Positions 58,661-64,000 of a DNA stretch of 64,000 nucleotides are shown in pieces (within the stretch, counting starts at the first letter, position 1; every line of letters begins with the position of its first letter). The notes below the pieces were generated by a model. The model ran no database searches, was not told the origin of the DNA, and saw nothing but the letters and a program-made list of their open reading frames with translations. The position numbers and the translations under genes were made by a program. The stretch comes from Sporomusa termitida (lineage in GTDB: Bacteria > Bacillota > Negativicutes > Sporomusales > Sporomusaceae), in contig NZ_CP036259.1 in the NCBI RefSeq assembly GCF_007641255.1, forward strand, positions 1,922,001 to 1,986,000. The letters run 5' to 3'.

Positions 58661-59752
58661 TTGAAGGTTAAATTATTTACAGCACACAATATGGCGGAAG
58701 CCATGGTTCAAGTCAAGCAGGACCTGGGCAGGGATGCGGTGATTCTGCATACCCGCCGTTTTCGGAAAGGTGGAATTCTGGGTTTTTTCGGTAAAGAAAT
58801 GGTAGAAGTAATGGCGGCATTAGATTCGCCGGCAGCAGCCCCTGTTCCGGGAAAAAGAATCCCGATCGCTGCGCCGCCGGCTGCCGATGACACGCAGGTA
58901 ACTGCTTTGCAGCTGGAAATGTCCACGCTGAGAAAGATGATGGAACAAATGTTATGCCAGTTACCAAGAACAGGGAACAGCTCATCGCCATTGCTGGACT
59001 TATTAATAAAAAATGATATTGAACCGCTTATTGCTGCCAATCTGGTAAAAGGTTTACCTGATGATCAATCGATTGCCGGCAGTGAGCAGGATATTGTCCG
59101 TAAACTGTTAATTGATCGAATTATCAATTGCCTGCAAAAAACAGATGGTATTAAAGTCTCGTCGACAGGCTGCAAAACAGTGGCTTTGATTGGTCCGACC
59201 GGTGTTGGCAAAACGACGACAGTTGCAAAGCTGGCGGCAAATTTTGCCTTAAAGGAAGGGTATAAGGTCGCGTTAATCACAGCCGACACTTACCGTATTG
59301 CCGCCGTTGAGCAACTGAAAATTTATGGTGATATTATCGGTATTCCGATCGACATTGTCTATTCACCGGATGAGCTTAAAGCCGCCCTCTACCGGCACAG
59401 CGACAAGAATCTTGTTTTAATTGATACCGCCGGCCGCAGTCCCAGCAATCACTATCAGCTGGCCGAGCTGCAAGCCTTGTTAGCCGTTGATCCGTATATT
59501 GAGACACACCTTGTGATCAGCACCTCCACTAAGTATAAAGATGCATTAGAGATAGTAAATAAGTTTTCCGTTTGCTCCCCGCAGAAGTTTTTATTTACCA
59601 AAGTCGATGAAGCCAGTAATATTGGTACAATCCTTAATTTGTTGTACCATTTCCCCACCACAGTATCTTATATGACTACCGGACAGAGTGTTCCTGATGA
59701 TATTGAGCTGGCTAGTTCTACTAAATTAGCAAATATGATTTTGAGGGATTAA
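58661..59752 (+). CDS. flhF: Flagellar SRP-like GTPase FlhF
   Basis: 363 residues. FlhF places flagella and supports assembly of the first MS ring. N-terminal B-domain (KLFTAHNMAEAMVQVKQDLG, RDAVILHTRRFRKGGILGFF), then the NG domain: G1 [36 protein letters not shown], the G3 region LVLIDTAGRSPSNHYQL and FLFTKVDEASNIGTILNLLY. TTG start 1 base after the flhA stop, so translation is coupled. The next gene is its regulator flhG. Confidence 0.95.
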   Translation: MKVKLFTAHNMAEAMVQVKQDLGRDAVILHTRRFRKGGILGFFGKEMVEVMAALDSPAAAPVPGKRIPIAAPPAADDTQVTALQLEMSTLRKMMEQMLCQLPRTGNSSSPLLDLLIKNDIEPLIAANLVKGLPDDQSIAGSEQDIVRKLLIDRIINCLQKTDGIKVSSTGCKTVALIGPTGVGKTTTVAKLAANFALKEGYKVALITADTYRIAAVEQLKIYGDIIGIPIDIVYSPDELKAALYRHSDKNLVLIDTAGRSPSNHYQLAELQALLAVDPYIETHLVISTSTKYKDALEIVNKFSVCSPQKFLFTKVDEASNIGTILNLLYHFPTTVSYMTTGQSVPDDIELASSTKLANMILRD

Positions 59753-59753
59753 A

Positions 59754-60641
59754 ATGAGTGATCAAGCCGAAAGATTACGTCAAATGACACAAAACTCTTC
59801 GATCCCGAAAAGTCCTATTATCAAGCAAGGACCGAAGAGCCGGGTAATTACAGTTACCAGCGGCAAAGGTGGTGTGGGCAAAACCAACTTTACCGTAAAT
59901 TTAGCCCTGGCTTTAGCGGCGTTTGGGCAAAAGGTCCTGGTGATTGATGCTGATTTTGGGATGGCTAATGTGGAGGTTGTCCTGGGATGCTCTTCTTCTT
60001 ATAATGTTCTCAATTTATTGGAAGACGGACTCAGTCTTACTGATGTTGTCACAGAAGGGCCACGGGGCATAAAATTTATGGCCGGCGGCTCAGGGATGTA
60101 CCATTTAGCTAATATGAGTGATATTCATTTACAGCATATTGTGTCACAAATATCTTTATTTGACAATTGGGCCGATATCGTCCTGATTGACACCGGCGCC
60201 GGCCTTAGCCGGAATGTCTTAAATTTTGTCATCGCTGCCGATGAGGTTATTATCATTACGACCCCGGAGCCAACGGCAATTACCGATGCCTATGCGATGA
60301 TGAAAGCCTACGGGGCGCAGCAGGGCATTGCACCGCTGCGGTTAGTTGTTAATCGTATTCTGGATCTTGATGAAGGTCAGATGGTTGTTGATAAATTAAT
60401 GCGCGTATCGCAGAGATTTCTGCAGGTATCGGTCAATAACCTCGGCTATGTGTATGAGGACCGCAATATGGTTAAAGCTGTTAAAAACCAAGTGCCGCTG
60501 TTGCTTACCTTTCCAGATTCCATCTCATCCCGGTGTATTGCCAATATTGCCCAGCGCCTGCTTTCTGTTTCTGGTGAAGCCCCTCAACGCCCGCGGGGCA
60601 TGAAAGGATTTTTCCGTAAATTTTTAGAATTTATAGGGTAG
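59754..60641 (+). CDS. flhG: Flagellar number regulator FlhG (YlxH, MinD-like ATPase)
   Basis: 295 residues. ParA/MinD-type ATPase with deviant Walker A in ITVTSGKGGVGKTNFTVNLA, Walker A' VLVIDADFGMANVEVVLGCS and WADIVLIDTGAGLSRNVLNF. The N-terminus (AERLRQMTQNS) carries the DQAxxLR motif that stimulates FlhF GTPase. The C-terminus (GFFRKFLEFIG) is an amphipathic membrane-targeting helix. It controls flagellar number with FlhF; the start is 1 base after the flhF stop. Confidence 0.95.
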   Translation: MSDQAERLRQMTQNSSIPKSPIIKQGPKSRVITVTSGKGGVGKTNFTVNLALALAAFGQKVLVIDADFGMANVEVVLGCSSSYNVLNLLEDGLSLTDVVTEGPRGIKFMAGGSGMYHLANMSDIHLQHIVSQISLFDNWADIVLIDTGAGLSRNVLNFVIAADEVIIITTPEPTAITDAYAMMKAYGAQQGIAPLRLVVNRILDLDEGQMVVDKLMRVSQRFLQVSVNNLGYVYEDRNMVKAVKNQVPLLLTFPDSISSRCIANIAQRLLSVSGEAPQRPRGMKGFFRKFLEFIG

Positions 60642-60668
60642 TTCCTCAAAAGTGAGGAGGAGGTTCCA

Positions 60669-61334
60669 ATTAGTATTAAAACTGAAGAGCTTTTTAAAAT
60701 TAATCAGCGTATTGAAGTTTTCATACCCGGCCGCAGCGGGCTTGTCGAGCAATATCGCAGCCGAATAGAGGATATTACTGAAGATCATCTGGTGATTGCG
60801 ATGCCAATGACTAAAAGTATGCCAGTTATGCTGCCGCGCGGTGAAGTGTTTTTTGGCCGCGTGGTGGCGAATTTTGCCGCTTTTGAATTTACCAGTTCAC
60901 TTCTTGCCAGACAAATACAGCCTCTGCCTGTGTGGGTTATTGCTGTTCCCTACAATATTAAAAAGATACAGCAAAGAGCCTTTGTCAGGGTTGATGCGGC
61001 TTTACCTGTACAGATTACCGAGCTGGTTGAGGGTGAAGAAATCGCAGACACAAAAGTCAGTGCCGTTACCAAAGATATTAGCGGCGGCGGCCTGCAAATA
61101 GCTACCAGTCATCTTTGGCCTATTGGTACTGAATTAATGGTAAATGTCGATTTCCCCGGCGCCGGGCCGGTTTTGCTAAGAAGCAAGGTGATGAGAATCC
61201 AGCAGCCGCAGCCTGACCGGACAATATTCTGGATAGGGATCAAATTCCTGGAAATTAATGAAAAAGACCGGGGCAATATTATTAAATTTATCTTTAAGAA
61301 GCAGCTTGAGCAACGCCGCAAAGGCTTAGAGTGA
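60669..61334 (+). CDS. PilZ-domain c-di-GMP effector (YcgR/MotI type), ATT start
   Basis: 221 residues if translation starts at ATT 60669. The N-terminal YcgR-like domain (EELFKINQRIEVFIPGRSGL) and the PilZ domain with the c-di-GMP box RAFVR (about 103-107) and DISGGG (about 137-142) are complete. The only ribosome site, GAGGAGGTT, ends 4 bases before the ATT. Upstream the frame soon meets a stop, and the first standard start (GTG/ATG near 60792) would delete half the first domain and has no such site. Relatives (YpfA/MotI) act as a c-di-GMP-controlled clutch on the stator. Confidence 0.8.
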   Translation: MSIKTEELFKINQRIEVFIPGRSGLVEQYRSRIEDITEDHLVIAMPMTKSMPVMLPRGEVFFGRVVANFAAFEFTSSLLARQIQPLPVWVIAVPYNIKKIQQRAFVRVDAALPVQITELVEGEEIADTKVSAVTKDISGGGLQIATSHLWPIGTELMVNVDFPGAGPVLLRSKVMRIQQPQPDRTIFWIGIKFLEINEKDRGNIIKFIFKKQLEQRRKGLE

Positions 61335-61357
61335 CTTTAGGTAGGTGGTGAGGTTTA

Positions 61358-62401
61358 TTGATAAAGGTACTGGTTGTTGACGATTCAGTATTTATGCGCA
61401 AGCTGTTGAGTGATTTATTTGCCGGCGAACCGGATTTCATCGTTGTCGATACTGCCCGCAACGGTAAAGATGCGCTTGAGAAAGTCAAGCGCCTTAAACC
61501 TGACTTAATTACCATGGATGTCGAGATGCCGGTTATGGACGGCATTACGGCATTACAGTCTGTTATGAAAGAGTGTCCGACACCGGTGGTTATGATTAGC
61601 AGTCTGACTAAAACCGGTGCTGAAGCTACCCTGCAGGCCCTGGAGTTAGGTGCGGTCGAGTTTGTAGCCAAAACTGCCGGCCCCATTTCCAATATCACAG
61701 GCATCAGGGCTGAGATATTGAGCAAATGCCGGGCAGCGGTGAAGGTTAATATGGCTCGACTCACAAAACTGCCGCTGCTGACGGCCGGTGTGTTCTCTAA
61801 GGTTCCCCTGACTACCGGCGGAGCCGGTGATGAACACATTGTTGCGATTGGCACATCCACAGGCGGACCGCGGGCTTTACAGGAAGTGATCACCAAACTG
61901 CCCGGCAATATTCCCTGCGGCGTTGTTATTGTTCAGCATATGCCGCCGGGCTTTACCCGGTCATTGGCTGAACGCCTGAATTCATTGTCGGCTGTTACTG
62001 TTAAAGAGGCCGAGCAAAATGATATGATTCGTCCGGGACTGGTGTTGATTGCACCGGGCGATTATCATATGCTGGTAGAACGAGAAGGGGGGAAGGCTGT
62101 TGTTAAACTCAATCAAAACCCCCCGCTTGGCGGGCACCGGCCGGCAGTAGACCCGCTGATGGAATCAGTGGCCCGTATTTTTGGCAGCAAGGCAATTGGT
62201 GTTATTTTGACCGGTATGGGGCATGACGGCGCTAAAGGCATCCAGGCGATCAAGCGTCAGAACGGTCAGACTATTGCTGAAGATCAATCAACGGCAGTTG
62301 TATTTGGCATGCCGAAGTCGGCGATTGAAATGGGCGTAGTTGACAAAATAACGCCTATCACTGGTGTAACCGCTGAAATTCTTAAAGCTTTAACCAAGTA
62401 A
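61358..62401 (+). CDS. cheB: Chemotaxis methylesterase CheB
   Basis: 347 residues. Receiver domain (VLVVDDSVFMRKLLSDLF; Asp54 in ITMDVEMPVMDG) joined to the methylesterase domain with the nucleophile serine in GTSTGGPRALQEV (about residue 167), the histidine in VIVQHMPPGFTRSLAERLNS and the acid in LTGMGHDGAKGIQAIK. It removes methyl groups from chemoreceptors when phosphorylated by CheA. TTG start with AGGTGGTGAGG upstream. CheR is not in the window. Confidence 0.96.
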   Translation: MIKVLVVDDSVFMRKLLSDLFAGEPDFIVVDTARNGKDALEKVKRLKPDLITMDVEMPVMDGITALQSVMKECPTPVVMISSLTKTGAEATLQALELGAVEFVAKTAGPISNITGIRAEILSKCRAAVKVNMARLTKLPLLTAGVFSKVPLTTGGAGDEHIVAIGTSTGGPRALQEVITKLPGNIPCGVVIVQHMPPGFTRSLAERLNSLSAVTVKEAEQNDMIRPGLVLIAPGDYHMLVEREGGKAVVKLNQNPPLGGHRPAVDPLMESVARIFGSKAIGVILTGMGHDGAKGIQAIKRQNGQTIAEDQSTAVVFGMPKSAIEMGVVDKITPITGVTAEILKALTK

Positions 62402-62433
62402 TTTTTACATAATGAAATACGGGGGTGTAATAG

Positions 62434-64000
62434 ATGGACATCAGTCAATATATGGGTATGTTTTTAGAAGAGTCGCGTGAGCACCTGCAGACACTAAATA
62501 ATTGCTTGCTTGATCTCGAAAACGATCCGGGAAGCTTGGCGGTGCTTGACGAAATCTTTAGAAGTGCCCATACCATAAAAGGTATGTCGGCCACGATGGG
62601 CTTTACAACGATTGCCGAACTTACACATGAGATGGAGAATGTTCTTGATTTGCTGCGCAAAGGAACAGTACCGGCCAATGACGATGTTACTGATACTCTG
62701 TTCAAATGCGTAGACACACTGGAACAGTTGGTCGAGAATGTCGCTTCAAACTCAGATAAACCAATTGAAATCAAACCACTTACCGCTAAGCTGGCCGCCA
62801 TCGCCAGAGGTGATTTTTCCGCAGCTCCCAATAAACAGGCAGCCCCGTCTATGACCGGCTTGTCAGAAGCAGAGGCTGTATCAGCAGAGCCTATTAAATT
62901 TGATGCTACCGAAATACATGTTGTTAAAGCGGCCAAGCAACAGGGCATGGAGTGCTATGATGTTCAGATAGAACTGCGGGAAGGCTGCCTGCTTAAATCT
63001 GCCCGGGCTTATATGGTCATGAATGCTTTAGAGGAGCTGGGGGAAGTCATCAAAAGCATTCCGGCGGTTGAGGATTTGGAAAGAGAGAACTTTGATTACA
63101 GTTTTCAGGTTGTTATTGTAACCGGGGTGGATTCTGAAAGAATCGAGCAGGCAGTAACCAGTATTTCAGAGGTTGAAAAGGTTTGCGTTGCTTCATCGGT
63201 CATTGCGGCTAACCAGGAAATGGCACCGCATGCTGTTGCCCAGCCGGAACGCACGCTAACAAACAAAAATGATAAGCAGCCGCTTAAAGACCGGGGAGAA
63301 AAGCCGGCAGTTAATGATGCCAATAGTAATGTGGCTGATAAAAAACTCAAAAGCGGCCAGTCTGTCCGGGTGGATATTGATAAGCTGGATAGTTTGCTCA
63401 ATCTTGTAGGTGAGCTGGTTATAAATAAAACCAGGCTGGAGCAAATTGGCATAACCCACCGTCTGGCTGAGTTGGTTGAGACTATTGAACAAATGGATAG
63501 GGTGACCACCGACCTGCAAGCGGTAGTAATGAAGGTCAGGATGGTTCCGGTTGGCCAGGTTTTCAACCGTTTTCCCCGGATGGTCCGGGATTTGTCGCGT
63601 GAACTGAACAAAGAAGTTAATCTCATCATTCAAGGTGAAGAAACTGAACTTGACCGTACCGTTATTGATGAAATCGGCGATCCTTTGGTCCATCTGTTAC
63701 GCAACTCCATTGATCATGGCATTGAGCAGCCTGCGGAAAGACAGGCTAAAGGCAAAAACCCTATCGGTGAAATCAGGCTGATTGCCCGGCATGAAGGCAA
63801 TAATGTTATTATTATGGTCGAGGATGACGGCAAAGGCATTAATGCTGATATTATTAAACAGAAAGCGCTGGAAAAGAATCTTATTACTCAGGCTGAAGCC
63901 GATAAAATGGAACAGTCGGAGGCAATCCGGCTGGTGTTCTTACCGGGGTTCTCCACCGCTGACGCCGTTACCGATGTTTCGGGACGGGGTGTCGGGATGG
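62434..64000 (+). CDS. cheA: Chemotaxis histidine kinase CheA, N-terminal part
   Basis: Runs off the window after 522 codons. The HPt domain has phospho-acceptor His46 (FRSAHTIKGMSATMGF); the middle holds a CheY/CheB-docking domain (about 155-255). The P3 dimerisation helices begin VRVDIDKLDSLLNLVGELVI. In the ATPase domain the N-box is HLLRNSIDHGIEQPAERQ and the G1 box VEDDGKGINADIIKQ; the fragment ends near the FSTADAVTDVSGRGVG G2 box. CheA phosphorylates CheY and CheB. The ATG follows a G-rich site (GGGGGTG). The ATP lid and CheW-like domain lie beyond the window. Confidence 0.97.
   Translation, partial: MDISQYMGMFLEESREHLQTLNNCLLDLENDPGSLAVLDEIFRSAHTIKGMSATMGFTTIAELTHEMENVLDLLRKGTVPANDDVTDTLFKCVDTLEQLVENVASNSDKPIEIKPLTAKLAAIARGDFSAAPNKQAAPSMTGLSEAEAVSAEPIKFDATEIHVVKAAKQQGMECYDVQIELREGCLLKSARAYMVMNALEELGEVIKSIPAVEDLERENFDYSFQVVIVTGVDSERIEQAVTSISEVEKVCVASSVIAANQEMAPHAVAQPERTLTNKNDKQPLKDRGEKPAVNDANSNVADKKLKSGQSVRVDIDKLDSLLNLVGELVINKTRLEQIGITHRLAELVETIEQMDRVTTDLQAVVMKVRMVPVGQVFNRFPRMVRDLSRELNKEVNLIIQGEETELDRTVIDEIGDPLVHLLRNSIDHGIEQPAERQAKGKNPIGEIRLIARHEGNNVIIMVEDDGKGINADIIKQKALEKNLITQAEADKMEQSEAIRLVFLPGFSTADAVTDVSGRGVGM

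Noticed and set aside
1-64000. CRISPR array, tRNA or rRNA genes
   Set aside because: No regularly spaced direct repeats, cloverleaf sequence or rRNA segment was recognised by reading; a dedicated tRNA scan was not possible.

Overview
The window is chromosomal DNA of a diderm, flagellated, low-to-medium GC Firmicute. Its core order (rplS-lepB-rbgA-rnhB-ylqH-yraN-comM ... dprA-topA-trmFO-xerC-hslV-hslU-codY-flgB...) is the classic Firmicutes arrangement. Protein similarity as recalled, the dispersed repeats and a spanin-like overlapping gene pair (which presupposes an outer membrane) point to Negativicutes, probably Sporomusaceae. That placement is inference; no 16S or database search was available.

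Layout. 1-7.1 kb: translation, secretion and genome-maintenance genes (end of rplS, signal peptidase I, ribosome-assembly GTPase, RNase HII, FlhB-tail homologue YlqH, YraN, ComM), with several small unannotated genes between rnhB and ylqH. About 7.2-25.7 kb: an accessory region that separates comM from dprA. It holds an XRE regulator, HicAB toxin-antitoxin, a frameshifted TctC-type binding lipoprotein, an L,D-transpeptidase, a glucosaminidase followed by two genes overlapping in different frames, a SbmA/YddA-type ABC exporter, a recombinase-domain hybrid, MITE-like elements, gene remnants, many hairpins and small membrane proteins, then lemA/TPM and a soluble chemoreceptor-like protein. 25.7-29.0 kb: folP-folB-folK and an MGDG-synthase-type glycosyltransferase. 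29.0-37.5 kb: dprA-topA-trmFO and xerC-hslVU-codY. 37.7-64 kb: a fla/che operon running from flgB to cheA, which is cut by the window end.

The fla/che block encodes the basal-body rod (FlgB, FlgC, FliE), MS ring and switch (FliF, FliG, FliM, FliY), the export ATPase complex (FliH, FliI, FliJ), the export gate (FliO, P, Q, R, FlhB, FlhA), hook assembly (FliK, FlgD, FlgE), placement factors (FlhF, FlhG), a PilZ c-di-GMP effector and the CheY/CheB/CheA phosphorelay. Gene ends commonly overlap by 4-8 nt, which suggests translational coupling, but a strong terminator-like hairpin lies inside it, just after flgE.

Most notable points: the spanin-like dual-frame pair (14949-15414); a long alanine-rich heptad-repeat insertion in the hook protein FlgE; an ATT start codon for the PilZ gene; two MITE families with similar ends; an identical 29-nt intergenic repeat followed by a terminator hairpin; and a stand-alone FlhB-tail protein (YlqH) whose last segment nearly matches the tail of FlhB encoded 50 kb away in the same window. 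No tRNA, rRNA or CRISPR array was recognised.
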